From the NCBI GenBank assembly GCA_948567375.1, contig OX419756.1, positions 44,468,333 to 44,532,332 of the forward strand: 64,000 bases of DNA. Reading direction: 5' to 3'. This stretch comes from Lunularia cruciata (lineage: Eukaryota; Streptophyta; Marchantiopsida; Lunulariales; Lunulariaceae). A program made the translations under genes and the position numbers. The notes under the pieces were generated by a model that worked only from the letters and a program-made list of their open reading frames with translations, was not told where the DNA came from and made no database searches. Below are positions 22,721 through 34,439 of this stretch, piece by piece (position 1 is the first letter of the stretch; each line of letters starts with the position of its first letter).

Positions 22721-25089
22721 AGCTTTCCATTGATAAGTCAACCATGCTATTTTGAGCTTCTTATAAGAAGATTCTCCAAAGATTCCCTTTTCTGAAAATT
22801 GCTTGACCAACCAAATAAAATAAGGACGAACATGTCACCAATCCATGCAACTTATCTAAAGGTGGAGCTTGCTAACATGCAACCAATCCATATATTTGAT
22901 CCAAGAGTGGATCCTCTTTACTATGTTATAAAGACAAAGTGCTCCTTTGGGGCATTGGAGTATTGAGAGATGAAGCCTTGTGTTTCTCTTATATTTCTCT
23001 TGGAGGTTCTCCCATCATAGGAACATTACAATAGCTGCTTCAAAGATCCAGCTTAGAGAAGTATCATTCTCCACTCAATTGATCTAGCAAGCTATCAATT
23101 TGAGACAAAGGATATGCATTCTTCACTATTTGTTTATTGAGGCCATAATATTCAATATAGAAGTGAAGTCTTCCAGTCTTTCTTTGGGACAAATAGAACC
23201 AATACTCCCCAAGGAGGTGTATTATGTCATATGAAATCCTTCTCCAACAACTTTGTCAATTTTTTTTGAAGCTCTTCTAACTCCTTTGGTGAGAGCCAAT
23301 AGATTGATCTACTCACTAGAGTACTTCATGGCAATAATATAATCTTGAAGGGTATACCACAATTGGAGTGTAATCCTTTTGGTTAATCATTTGGAAGCAC
23401 AACTACAAATTCCTAAACTATTTGATTGATCGTTGCTTGATGAGGCTTCTTGCACTCATCAGATTCTCCATGCACAATTGGCTTGATGCACACCAAAAAA
23501 TAGAAATATCTTCCTCCAAAGCTTGCTATATGCCTGCTTTATTGATAAACTTCTCATCTTGAGATTGATTATTTTTAGGTGTCTTATTAAAAGGTGCCAA
23601 ACAACCTAATTGGAATAACTAACCTTGGTGTTGCACTTGAATTTGTCATTGGATCCAATCAAATTGAACTCTTATGACATTCAAGCCAAGCCAAACCTAG
23701 AATGACATCATAGTGTAGAGGTTCCACTATAAACCTCATATACTCTAAATACTCAATTGTGAATATAACAAGATATGAGGTAGGGAATGTAGAACTCTTT
23801 TTATCATCTTCCATCATCAATTTACTTTCAATTATTAACTTAATAAGAATACCTAATTCCTTTTTTAATTGCATTGATATATTATTCTTTGAACTTCCAA
23901 AATCAACCAAATTCTTACTTTCACTATCATATATCATACCTTGCAAGTGAAATTTACATAGGTTGAGCTTTCAATCCCATTGGAACTAATTGAGTTGCTA
24001 GTAGATGGCTCAAACTCTCCCATTGGGATTCTTTGGTTCCTTAATCATGACATTATACAAAGTCCATTTGGGCAATTTCTTGGGGTCATCTATTCTTGAG
24101 TGGACATTTAGCAATGCAACGTCCAATTTGGCAACAATAAAAGCAACCACCATTTTATCAGACTATTTCCTTATTTGTGGTGCCAAGTGGTCTCCATTGG
24201 AGAGCATCAATCTCCATTTGTGCTGGCTCCTCTACTCATGTGTAGTGTGTTGGCAAGTTATGTCAAGGTCAAGGTCAATACTAAGTTGTTACAACTAAGG
24301 AATCAAAGTGTTGGGTCGACTACATGGCTTCCTCCAAGTGTTTGGGCTCCTTCACGATCACTTTCAATTTAGTGCATGACTTCAAGCCCCTCACAAATTG
24401 ATCCAAAGTTTCACCTTCTAGTATATTTGGAATTGAGTGATGTAGCTTCTCATAGAACCAATCTGTTTCAATTTTGCTAATATATCTTTTGTAGCTTGTG
24501 CAACATTTATAACTTGGAATCTCCCAATTATTGCACTCTTGAATTCTTCCATGTTGAGATTGGTGCAACAAATTGCCGTTCAGCTTGCTCAACATGGAAT
24601 TGCCACCATAGTTTTGCAACTCTATCTAATTGTCTTGATGCCAAGAGAATCTATCACCGTTCATCATGAAAATTTGAAGCTTCAAAATAACATTCACAAT
24701 CAAATACAAAATTATCCATTGCATCCAAGAGATTCTTGTCTTCAAATACCTTAGGTTTTGGGAATCAGATTTCTTTTCTCCTTCTCAAAATGGTGCTCTC
24801 TCTACATGCTCTTGTTGTTGATGGTCTCTTTCTTCCTACAATCAAGTAAGGTGCTTGATTTTTTATTGCATAGCAATGATAACTTCAAGCATTGTTGCCA
24901 AGGCTATTACTCTAATTATCTAAGTTAACACATAGATGAAAAACGTCCACCATTCTCCATAAGTTGCAATTGAAAGTATCAAGGATTCATCAAACTAAGT
25001 GATTATATTCAAAAAGAAAATTACCTAAAGCGTGAGATGATGAATTGCATGATAATACATGGATACAAAAATCCCAATGGTTTGGAGGA

Positions 25090-25302
25090 ACCTACTTGGT
25101 ATGCAAGCTAAGCTAATTGGGAAGCTTCCCAAGAACCTTCCTCCTAGAAATTGCCACTTGTCATACATGTTACCTATTACTTGGGAGATACCAAGAAGCT
25201 TCCTAGATACTACTAGAATATTCTTATTATTCTTGGCTAATTTGGCATACGTTCTACTTTGTTAGTCTTGACTAACTTGTGTGTAAACTTTATATTGTTA
25301 CA
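25090..25302 (-). repeat. 5' LTR of C1 (partial)
   Basis: The outer end, AACTTTATATTGTTACA on the plus strand, is the reverse complement of the start of the C2 LTRs (TGTAATAATATGG...). Phrases such as AAGCTTCTTGG and TAGCTTAGCTTGCA are shared but rearranged. On the internal side the CCAAACCATTGGGAT leader found in C2 at 34,250 is recognisable. No clear primer-binding site is left here. Confidence 0.5.
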
Positions 25303-26120
25303 ATTAATATGGGTCAAAGTGTATGCAATGGAAAGGAGGTGGAAGCCACCATTGAGGAGGAGGAATATCTAGGACAAAAAGACATTCCTATTTCCACTAC
25401 CACAAAATTTTTACTTGAATCAAGTCCTTTTATTATCCCAAGTACCCAAGGAGTTGAGGTAGGTCCGGATGATTATATACATGGGTTAGAAGAAGAGAGT
25501 CATGATGATAATATTCCAATTGCCTTTTTTGAGAGGATATTCAACAAAGTGAGAAGAAAAGGATATAATGACCAAGACCATGATATGAATAGGAGGATAA
25601 TATTGAGAGGGAATTAAAAGATAACATATACAACTAATTTTTCTCAAGATTTGGCTAAGATCATCACCTTGAAAATTGAGATCATAGAGGCAAGGAAGAG
25701 ATGAAAATTAGGTAAAATTGAAACTCTAAAATAGGCAAAGGTAGAGAAAAATTGGGTGAAAGTAGAAGCCAAGAAGCCAAGGGTTGAGAATGAGAAGATT
25801 AAACTAGAGGTAGAGAGGAGGTTATGTGAGTAGAAAACTAGATCCAAGGTAATAAAACTCAGATTCAAAAAGAGGAGTGCAAAGTACAAGAGATGCTACT
25901 CCATGATGTTAAGATTAACTAGGCAAGGAAAGACTACTGATGAGATAAGAAACATTATGACTATACTATGTGAGATAGATTCACATCCTTATGATAGCTC
26001 CAACAATTATTCCAATTTTCCAATCCCCGATTATTTTATCCTCGTGCAAGTGAAAGTGATATTAATGAAGACACTTTATTATAGCTCCTCCACTCCGCTT
26101 CAAGGATTGATAACTTGAAA
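25303..26120 (+). pseudogene. H1, decayed gene with Lys/Glu-rich coiled coil
   Basis: An open frame to 25,617 starts MGQSVCNGKE just outside the C1 LTR and is rich in acidic residues (ATIEEEEYLG). It is followed by a plus-strand helical Lys/Glu-rich stretch at 25,640-25,900 interrupted by stop codons, then another open block to 26,118. The helical part (LAKIITLKIEIIEAR) resembles the end of H3 (LAKITMLKANTIES at about 58,195) and sequence at 54,150-54,430. Such tails occur in trihelix/Myb-SANT proteins of PIF/Harbinger transposons; this copy alone would not show that. C1 appears to have inserted at its 5' edge. Confidence 0.45.
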
Positions 26121-26200
26121 TGAGTTACAATTTTTTCATGTAACTTCTCCACTCCATTGCAAGGATTAAGAACTTAAAAAGAGTTACAATTTACTAATAT
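26083..26200. repeat. Two-unit tandem repeat, period about 59 bp
   Basis: CTCCACTCC...CAAGGATT...AACTT...GAGTTACAATTT occurs at 26,083-26,140 and again at 26,142-26,200 with a handful of differences. Confidence 0.7.
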
Positions 26201-26382
26201 GAGTCAAATTGACTATTTTGTGTTTCTAAGTTTTTTTTTTGGTACTAAAAAAAAGAAATGATTAATGTTATGAGGTTTAGTGATTAGTTTGTGCTTAGTT
26301 TGATTTTTGATGCTTCATGCTTCAAGATGCATTATTTAATGGTATTCATTGGTATAAGCTCTAATTTGCTAGGATGTGTTGG

Positions 26383-26903
26383 TGTAATACTATTAGCTAG
26401 ACAAATTATCTAGAGGTAGAAATCAGCTTGGTAATATCTTTAGGGATGTTATACACAATGGTCCAAGTAGATCAGATAGAGATGTCACCAGAAGAGGACT
26501 TCCACTAATAGGAGGAGGTTGAAAACACACCAAAAACTTCAAAGCTAATATTGGGGGCCTAAATGAATGAACTAGACCTCAAAAAATAGAAATTTTCCTC
26601 CCAAAGACTAAAAGATTTTCCTTCTCCCTTCTTACTTTGTCTTATCAAGATATTTCCAATGGTACCATTTTCATATTAATTTGAGCTTTCTATAAGAATA
26701 TTCTCAAAATATTCCTTGTGATCAAACCTAATTAACCAACAAGACAGGACACAAGCTGACATGTCATCAACCTACATATCCTAAGGATATAGCTTCCTTG
26801 GAATGGATCTTCTCCACTATATAAGAAAGTCAAAGTGCTCCTTTGGGGCATCGGAGTATTGAAGAATTAAACCTTGTGTTTCTCTTGTCCTTGGAATATT
26901 ACG
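26383..26903 (+). mobile_element. Solo LTR D-right with TATA box
   Basis: It starts TGTAATACTATTAGC and ends GGAATATTACG, and matches D-left along its whole length. Flanks GTTGG (26,378-26,382) and GTTAG (26,904-26,908) match at four of five bases, as expected of an old 5-bp target duplication. A TATATAAG box at 26,818-26,825 lies about 80 bp before the right end and suggests plus-strand transcription. No internal region adjoins either copy, so both look like solo LTRs. Confidence 0.75.
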
Positions 26904-27069
26904 GTTAGAAACCAATGCCATATATGTAAGGTTGTGCCATATCATGCACTAGAAAATTATTTAGGACATGTACTTATTAATTGTAATAGTTGTGTTTGCC
27001 CATACGCATTGGTAACTGCTATAGTGTGCATTGGTGTATTTTGTCAATGGATGGACAAAAAAATCCCAA

Positions 27070-27235
27070 ATCCATACCAAGAAACCCTAGGCTTACTCCA
27101 TAGCAAACCAGAAATCCCATTGCGCACCAAGCAACCCCACCGCATACCAATCACTCACAACGTATACCAAGGAACTCCAATGCATACCATGAAACCCCAA
27201 TGCATACCATTAGTATTGTGCACCTTTTGAGTATA
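27070..27235. repeat. Degenerate minisatellite, about 20-bp unit
   Basis: Roughly seven units near the consensus CATACCAAGAAACCCCAATG run from 27,070 to 27,235, with the clearest ones at 27,130-27,215. The reverse-complement phrase GCATTGGT appears twice just upstream (27,006-27,033), so the array may have an inverted neighbour. A frame at 26,874-27,230 crosses this array and is not a gene. Confidence 0.65.
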
Positions 27236-29519
27236 CACACATCTAAGGATCTTTCACCTTTTATCAAATATCATCTCCATAAAAATTGGACATTCAAAAA
27301 AAAACATGTCATGTAGTACTTGACATGTCAGATTCATCAAAAACATGACATTTAAAGTGAAAGATATCATGCAATATTTGACATGTAAGACACTAAGAAA
27401 GTGCCAAAGCTTTTCTAACTTCATGGATTTAAAAGTCCATCAGTTTGTAAATCAAAAGTGATACAATGATGCAATTTTTTTCTAGTTTCTCCTCTTCTTT
27501 GTTCAAACCCCGGTGGAGGTCCATTATATATTACATATCCACTATGTATCCATGTCTTTGATGAAATCACCATCTTTCTCAGACCAAACATCAAAATGAT
27601 TGATTAAAAATTTATTTAAAATTATACATACAAATATCCACTTCAATAAATATCAAGTCAAATCCTTAAGCTGAACTCTCAATACCCTTAAAAAATTCCA
27701 ATTTGCTATAAGTATTATTTTACAATGTTCATTCACTACACAAGTTCATACCACACATTTGTTGAAGAGTTGTTTGGGTTTGCTTGAAAGAAGGCACCAA
27801 ATGATCCATCTAGATGTAACCCAAATCTCCCAAGAAATATTCATGTCCTTCAAAAGTGTCGCAACCTCCTCTATGATTCAATTCTTTTATAGTGGAGATG
27901 TCTTTAAGCAAGTCATGTCATGACATGACCCAAACATTCATGAATGCCCAAAAAAAATACATATATGAGTACCAAAAACAACTCATGATTACTCAAAAAA
28001 AACCACAAATTGGTGTCAAACAAGAACACACCTGTAACTCACAATCCCCTACCTCCCAATAAAATTAATGATTCTTCTTGTATCATTGAAAATGACTTGG
28101 CCATTAATCAAATATGAACTCTTGTGACTAAAATACAATTCCCTATGCATTTTAAGTCAAGATGCCAATGGAGAAAATGTTCTGTCTTCAAGTCCTACAC
28201 AAATTTTTGAGCAAAACTTGCAAATATTCTTATTCTTTCCTCTCAATTTGGCTACTTCACCACCCTCCCCAAAATGGTTAAGATAGCCCTCATCACTCTG
28301 TCAATAAATTCGATGGTTGATCCAACATTAATTCCCCATATGTTTAACTTGCAAGCAATGCATTCCCCATTTCCATTGTGACCAAACATATCTTAAGCTA
28401 TTGCTAATTAGACACACGTTGGAGTTTGAGTTGTCCTATTATTGCTTTAAAAACATGATGATCTCTGATAAGATCAATGAACGTATCGAAAGAAGCAGCA
28501 AGTGAGTTGTTTGAAAGCTTTCACATCAAGGTCATAGAAATATATTGTGATGAATTTGGAAATTTGAGAGGTAGAAATTTGGGATTCTAAATATTGTTGC
28601 AAATGCACTAGCTCCCAACACCTCAGCAAAAGCTGCATGGTGTCATTTTCGTCCTCACTATCATCTAAACTTATACTTGGTGACCCAATTTGTCCGATGG
28701 TCCCAATCTAAATTGCAATAATCTATTTTCACTTCAATTATTATACTCCAATGGATAGATTTTGCAATTCTTTTCTAGAGTTGTCTATGAATACTACACC
28801 ACGGCATATTGCACTCAACATATTTTACAAATCTAGTGTGCATACTAATCTCATGCACTCAATATTCTTGGAAGGGAAGGGCACTACTCATCCTACTAGG
28901 CATGTATCAAGTTAAACATTTCCTTCAATCTTGTTCCTTTCAAAACGTTAGTACTACTCCACATCAAAACAGGTGGAAGCAAAGCAATGGCAAAAAACGA
29001 AACTTGATATAAATCGATGACCTTATGCTTCCACCACCACCTTCTGCTACCAATCAGGGGATGTCATAGCTTGGGAATAACACAAGACATCATAAACTCA
29101 AATTTCAACTAAGAAAAGGAGCAATCTCACTACCACGTTTAGCAAACAATATCAAGCCATCAATCTAGAGAATATCACGAGGAAGCATAAAAAAATCAAG
29201 GGATGAAAATTGAAAGAAATCAGGGATTGCAAATGTTGATACCAATGAAAAAGAATGTCTAGATCATCAACTCAATAATTGGACGCACAAAATGCCAAAC
29301 CACCCTCTGTAACCCTATCTTCATAGGAGGAGGAAGGAGTCTCGAACCATCTAAATTTCAAAGCGAGGTAAAATCTCAAATTCAAATACATGTAGTGGAG
29401 AGGTTATTAACTAATTAATGTTTATGGGACATCCTAAAAAAATCTTGCGGGTACATGATGACCTGTAAAATTTTATTACAATCCATCAATCGCCCTTAAA
29501 ACTCTGAGAACGATCAATT
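27236..29519. other. AT-rich stretch without recognised features
   Basis: I see no gene and no recognisable mobile element here. A 60-bp period duplication at about 27,305-27,395 (CTTGACATGT and ATTTGACATGT phrases) and several A-runs are the only structure noted. Confidence 0.5.
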
Positions 29520-29591
29520 TTGATGCCTATAAATATTTTTATATATTTATACAAACCCGTGAAGTTAAAACTGAAAAACCCCACTGTGTTG

Positions 29592-29723
29592 ATGGACCAG
29601 CGTGATATCCAAGCCTACTACCCTTCCGATTCTACTCATGAACTGTTAAAAACAGAGCAGAAAATGGGGTTTGCAGATGCTGGCCATATGGACATGGATT
29701 TGATGGACCAGCCCCGATGATTA
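29592..29723 (+). other. Short open frame behind a TATA box, possible gene fragment
   Basis: A TATAAATA box at about 29,527 precedes a short frame starting MDQRDIQAYYPSD and ending near 29,720 (DMDLMDQPR). The composition is protein-like and the local DNA is less AT-rich than the retroelements. No family is recognised. It could be the first exon of a lost gene or chance. Confidence 0.2.
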
Positions 29724-29779
29724 AGTTAGAAGCAATACCAATACCAAACCATGATTAGTTAATTTAGCTTCATCGTGAA

Positions 29780-31075
29780 TGGAATTCGATGTTCGCATCA
29801 ATCTGATGAATCCGTTTAGATTCATTATGGATGGACTTAAACTGTTCCCACGTTTCGCCATATCTGTCAAGATCTTCGTCGGATCTCACAGATGGTTTGA
29901 GTTCCCATGTCATCCTCTGATCTTATGATTCAGCCTAAGCGAAGGGCCAGTTAGGATAGCGTACAACCATTGCCTCAGGAGGTGACAACTAGAAAGTAAT
30001 TGTTTCCTTTGCTTTGGTGAAAATCACTATCACTGTGGCCGTCGAGCCCATCCATCAGCACGAGCACTTTTACTTGACACGATCGAGGAAACATTGGCAT
30101 ACCTCGGGAGACTCGTCGTGGCCCACTCCAACTTTACCTACTACTGAACCAAGAAGCAAACTTTTCATTTGACATGGTAGTTGGTGTGCTTGGACCACTA
30201 ATAGAATATAGTCTCTTCGGTCATAAGATGGACCATACCACCAGTAGCAGGTTCTGCGTCTAGCTATCTGTGCTTGGAAGAAACTCCTGCTTCTGCAGGA
30301 GGACCATGTCGTGGCATAACGATTTGAGTGAAGTTCACCCTCGTCTTGTTTGATCACCTTGAGGTCTTGCTCCTTGCTGCTCTTTACAAATTCATGATGT
30401 AGCTAAAACAAGCAGCACTGTAGCGATTTTCTTCCTTTCAGCAACAATATTAAACAGAACTTTTTCCTTCTACATGCTTCATGTCACCATCCATCTTTTC
30501 CAAGTCTATCGCTTAAAGAAGCCTTCATCCAAGTCTTTCTCTTCCTTGTTAGCATTAAATGGTAGTATATTCATCATCTCTTCTTGTGCTCTTTTAAGGG
30601 CCAAGATCTCTTTCTCCTCGTAAACTAGTTGACTATGCCGATCTGATCCAATACCAACATGAACTTAGGACGAACGTGACTGTTCTATTGTCAAACTCAC
30701 TTTCAACCACTCCTACTGCAATTTCTGGAATGTAGGGGAGGTTGGGGACTGTTATTGACCATGATTTGAATATATCTGGTTGTGATGTCGTGCAAAACAT
30801 GAATGAGATCAGAACCAAAAAGCACCTGCTTTTACTGGTCCAAGTGAGTTCTCACAAGCATCTAAATGCTTCCTTATCTTACAATTCCATGGACTTCTTT
30901 CTCTTGTAGTTTCAGGGGGGCGTTCTGCGGGGTGCGTTGACACTTCTACATCAACGCTTAAGAAACATGGATCATGTAGGCCCTTCAAATATATCAGCCA
31001 GCTCGAGTTGACTATGTAACTGGTGCATGAGAATGTTGAGACGTGATCATAAATGCAGACTACAAGCGTTGACAC
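29780..31075 (-). pseudogene. Gene-like minus-strand fragments, unrecognised
   Basis: The island has several protein-like minus-strand stretches in different frames. These are 31,075-30,809 (MSTLVVCIYDHVS), about 30,760-30,690 (PEIAVGVVESEFDNRTV), about 30,640-30,500 (QLVYEEKEILALKRAQEEM), 30,357-30,070, and a last one at about 29,930-29,780 (DEDLDRYGETWEQFKSIHNE) ending at a stop. They could be exons or frameshifted pieces of one host gene. No domain was recognised and no splice sites were verified. Base composition differs from the flanking retroelements. Confidence 0.3.
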
Positions 31076-31460
31076 TGGAGCTAGAAATTGGAAATAAGGA
31101 CAATCGATGCTAAGGACAATCGATGCGTAGGTTTGCCAGCAAACAGATGTCTATATATCTGGTCTTGTATGTCACCGAAGGTTTTGACGTTGAATTCACG
31201 TTGTTGTGTCTATCTTGGATCTTAGGACAATTCGGTTCACGTCTGTATTTAAATAACTCGTTCACTTCACATGTTTACGGTGTGATGACCTCGAGATGAG
31301 CACCTCAGTCAACACTATCACTTCGGGAGTCCTCTTTTGGGGCAGAAGTCCCATAATTTGTACATAAAACCTTCTAAAATGTGATCGGGTACTAAAAGGA
31401 AGCAGAATCCTAGCTTGACATCCCATTTCACCTATTATGTCTCATCAAGCCTTGTCCGGC

Positions 31461-31510
31461 TTGATGTCTTCCCATCCTTCTTGTTATTCTGCGCGGTCGC
31501 CTTTTTTTTC
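31461..31510 (+). repeat. G motif, copy 1 (fullest copy)
   Basis: TTGATGTCTTCCCATCC, then TTCTTGTTATTCTGCGCGGTC, then a CGCC and T-run. It follows a perfect 9-bp hairpin CATCAAGCC/GGCTTGATG at 31,443-31,466. The same string recurs at 51,020-51,110, 51,810-51,855 (minus), 52,321-52,370, 55,311-55,346 and 55,718-55,750 (minus). Confidence 0.75.
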
Positions 31511-31529
31511 GCTTGATATATTGTAGAAA

Positions 31530-31865
31530 GAGCATTTAGTGAGGTAATTATTCTAAATATTTACTGGACATCCCATAGAGACCACAGGTTCTGGATATGA
31601 ACGAGGTCATAATTGATGGAAAGGGCCAGATAACATTCATAGCCCTTCACATTCAACAACATAGTTGACAGTTTTAGTGCAGGACTTGTAGATTAATCTT
31701 CTCCAAATAGAAAATCCTCGCTTGAGCACAAACTCATTTGTACTCGAAGCAATAGAGGATTTCAATTCCGGATTCGCCGAAAATGTGTTGGGAGTGAGGT
31801 GATTATTGTAAACGTTTACTCCCGTAAACATTTACATCCCGAAGAGACTACATGTTTCGATATGA
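31530..31865. repeat. Diverged direct repeat, spacing about 257 bp
   Basis: GTGAGGTAATTATTCTAAA at about 31,540 and GTGAGGTGATTATTGTAAA at about 31,795 start two ~85-bp similar stretches. Each continues with ACATCCC, AGAGAC and GATATGAA-GAG-TCATAA phrases. Confidence 0.55.
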
Positions 31866-31869
31866 ATGA

Positions 31870-33830
31870 GCTCATAAAATCAATTAAGAAAGATTAATTA
31901 CAACAGGAATGTGACATTTTATTAATTTTAGACTGGAAATCATAAAATTGTGGAGATCACCTTGTTACACGTCCCTTAACATTTTACCGAACCATCCATA
32001 AAATGATTTATAAATTCCGAAGATACCTTATTAAAATCCCTTATTTTTTTCTCTCTCCCTTACTTCAGAAAACCATGGAAATCCTCTTATAAATTCATCC
32101 AAATTCTTTAAAAATTTGGACAATAGTAGCTACTCAACCCAAGGTCATTTGCACAACCTTCTTATACTCCTTGTTACATTCTCTAGATGTAGTTCAGGCT
32201 TTCCTTCCATGTTTGCCCCTGCCTGGCCTCCTTTGTACACTAGGATTCCTATGCCCCTATGACATTGAGTGTGCTCCACACTCTCCTTGCTTTTCCAAGT
32301 TATCTTGGCCAATGACCAGGAAAGAGATGTCTCCACTTGGACTTCCTTCCTATAGTGGACCTTGCTACTCCCAACCACAGGGTTGCATTAGGGCACTGGG
32401 AAATAACCTCTAGGATTCATCAATTTTTTGTAATGGATTGGCTCAGTGGACAAGAGGAGTACTCCATCTGAGCCTAAGCAGCAGCTAGATGGACCATAGA
32501 GTCTCCAAAGCCACTGTTTGCCTCTAGACCATTATTGACTCTATCATTCCTTGATGTTAGGTCGGAAGGTGAGTATTGACTAGCAATCCATGCATTATCA
32601 CCCTCTCAACCTACACCCTTCTCCAATATACCTTCTCTGTCCCATACACTCTCCATCCACACGCCACATATTACCTTTGTTCCTTTGTCTATGACTATCA
32701 TCGAAATGATGAGCTATACTCATGGAGTCCTTCTTTGCCCATACTTTACTCCACTCTCCATGTTTTTGGCAAGGGGATTTGGGATTGGTTTTTGACTGTT
32801 TGTTTATTTCTCCCTTTATTTCTCCATGTGTTTATTTCTTCCTTGACATGCAAAATTTTAGTTTAACACTTCTCTTTTCCTTTTGTTAGCACATAGACTT
32901 GGTTGTTGCTTGTTTGTTTGGTGCATCTTGTCTCTTTGCTTTCTAAAAGAAGACATTTGATGTTCACCACATAGCCATTGGGGATGTTTTCTTATGTTTA
33001 ATCACATGGTTTTCTCACATTTTTTCATTGTTCTTATCCTAATCAATATGTGGTGGCTACTTCAAGAGGTTACAAGATTGTTATTGTGGGTCATATAGAT
33101 TAGGTGGTAGTCCAAATAGATATATCAAATACCTTCAATACTATTTTTTTGTCTAGCTTTGTTTTTGGTTCTTTGTTTTGTAGGGGATCAAATCCACTCC
33201 TTGATACACTTTATACATACTTTTTATGGCATCAAGATACCTTTGTTGTATAGCTATCATATTATCATAGACAATTTCACATAGTCGGCATATGTTGTGT
33301 ACACATACCAAGAAGAAACCTTACAAGTACAATTATCTTCCATAGGCTTTTCCTACATGGCTTTGTGGGAGGTTATAGCTACTTTTCCCTCATGTATTTT
33401 TCCTTCCTTCTTAAATGATAGAAATATTGTGTGCCCTTTGGAGAATGTAGTTTCAGTTTTGTCAGATTTCACTCTCAAACCTTGGGTTTATGAGTTCAGA
33501 CTTATAAATGTTAGGTGTTGAACTTCCTCAAGCTTCCCACCAAGATTCCAATTCCTCACAGGAGGTTTTGAGCTCTTGCAAAGAAAGGATGACTTTTCTA
33601 ATGCATTTATCTTAGACACCTTGTTATAAACTAGAGCATACGGGAGTATCCAAGTGGCTTAGTCTATCCTTACACTATATTATATCTCTAGAGTGCCCAT
33701 ACTCGCACGTAAAGCTATTCTTGCCCTTTTATAGCATTATGCACTATACCTCCTCCACTCTACTAAGGCCATGCATGTTATTATAATTATCAAACAAGTG
33801 GCATAGATTATAGATTGCTCTCCCCGTAGC
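31870..33830. other. Unassigned stretch left of C2
   Basis: I see no supported gene here. Open frames at 32,171-32,413, 32,576-32,866 and 33,297-33,521 are short and have no recognised motif. This is the left flank of C2; its right flank holds the reverse-transcriptase-associated module at 48,952, so an upstream part of that gene could in principle lie here, but I could not recognise one. Confidence 0.4.
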
Positions 33831-34228
33831 TATAATAATATGGAATTTGCAAACAAGTTAGTAGAACCTAATGAGTTAATAGTCTAAAATAAATATAGCA
33901 AAAAGAAGCAAAACTTGCCTAAGAATGTGCTAGGAGCATACATAAACTTCTTGGTAGAAGTTTTTAAGAACTTTCCAAGGGTATAGTAATTTGTATGCAA
34001 AGCTAACGACTAGCTTAACTTGCACTCCAAGTAAGGTGACTCCTAGAGGAAACCTTCCTTGGAAGCTTCTTGGGATACTTGTACCTAGGTTACCTAGAAA
34101 CACTTGAGCCAAGCTCAAACTAAGTATTCCAAGTTTGCCTCACTTGAGAGTCCTAATGTGACCTTCCACTCCGGTCGTCCATTCTCTTATTTCTCTCTTT
34201 GGTCCTTTTACATTGGTATTAGAGTAGG
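33831..34228 (+). repeat. 5' LTR of C2 and primer-binding site
   Basis: The LTR (TATAATAATATGG to CCTTTTACA) ends at 34,212 and matches 48,364-48,812. Shared phrases include CACTCCAAGTAAGGTGACTC and GGAAGCTTCTTGGGA. TTGGTATTAGAGTAGG at 34,213-34,228 fits a plant initiator-Met tRNA primer-binding site (TGGTATCAGAGC) closely. Confidence 0.85.
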
Positions 34229-34439
34229 AATGGTATGGATGGAATCTATGGACCACCAAACCATTGGGATTACTGTGTCCATATACTACCAAAGTATCAT
34301 TTCATGCTTTGTGTAAAATTTTCTAAACAGAATCACCTTGCCCAATAAATGATTGATACTTCTAATTGTAACTTATAAGGAGTGGTGGATGTGTTGCATC
34401 AACAAGTTAACTCAAGTAATTGCAAGTAGGTAGTTTGAT

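Larger units (their letters stand above)
18671..23030. mobile_element. Solo LTR D-left, inserted in C1 and split by F
   Basis: Bases 18,671-18,957 and 22,721-23,030 together match D-right (26,383-26,903). It starts TGTAATACATTAGC and ends GGAACATTACA, so TG...CA ends with a short TGTAAT/ATTACA inverted repeat. C1 reverse transcriptase lies on both sides. Flanking 5-mers ATCAT and ATAGC do not match well, so the target duplication has decayed or the edge is off by a few bases. No internal region of its parent element is seen in the window. Confidence 0.75.
18494..25302 (-). mobile_element. Family C Ty3/gypsy element, copy C1 (5' LTR to reverse transcriptase)
   Basis: The minus strand reads from an LTR (about 25,090-25,302), through gag-like sequence (about 24,900-24,000) and a protease-like region (23,946-23,659, LVDFGSSKN and VILGLAWLE), into reverse transcriptase. 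The reverse transcriptase is split by solo LTR D: one part is at 23,340-23,031 and the next at 18,670-18,494 (LTNALIVFMN, then LLDQYVVVF). The remainder is cut off by A2. Gag and protease match C2 (34,440-35,730). It is a decayed fossil, and its integrase end is outside the window. Confidence 0.8.

Noticed and set aside
26874-27230. 118-codon plus frame with many Cys/His residues
   Set aside because: It crosses the end of solo LTR D-right and the minisatellite, so it is not a gene.
32425-32475. tRNA-like A box (TGGCTCAGTGG) suggesting a SINE
   Set aside because: No B box (GGTTCNANNCC) at the expected distance and no tail or target duplication.
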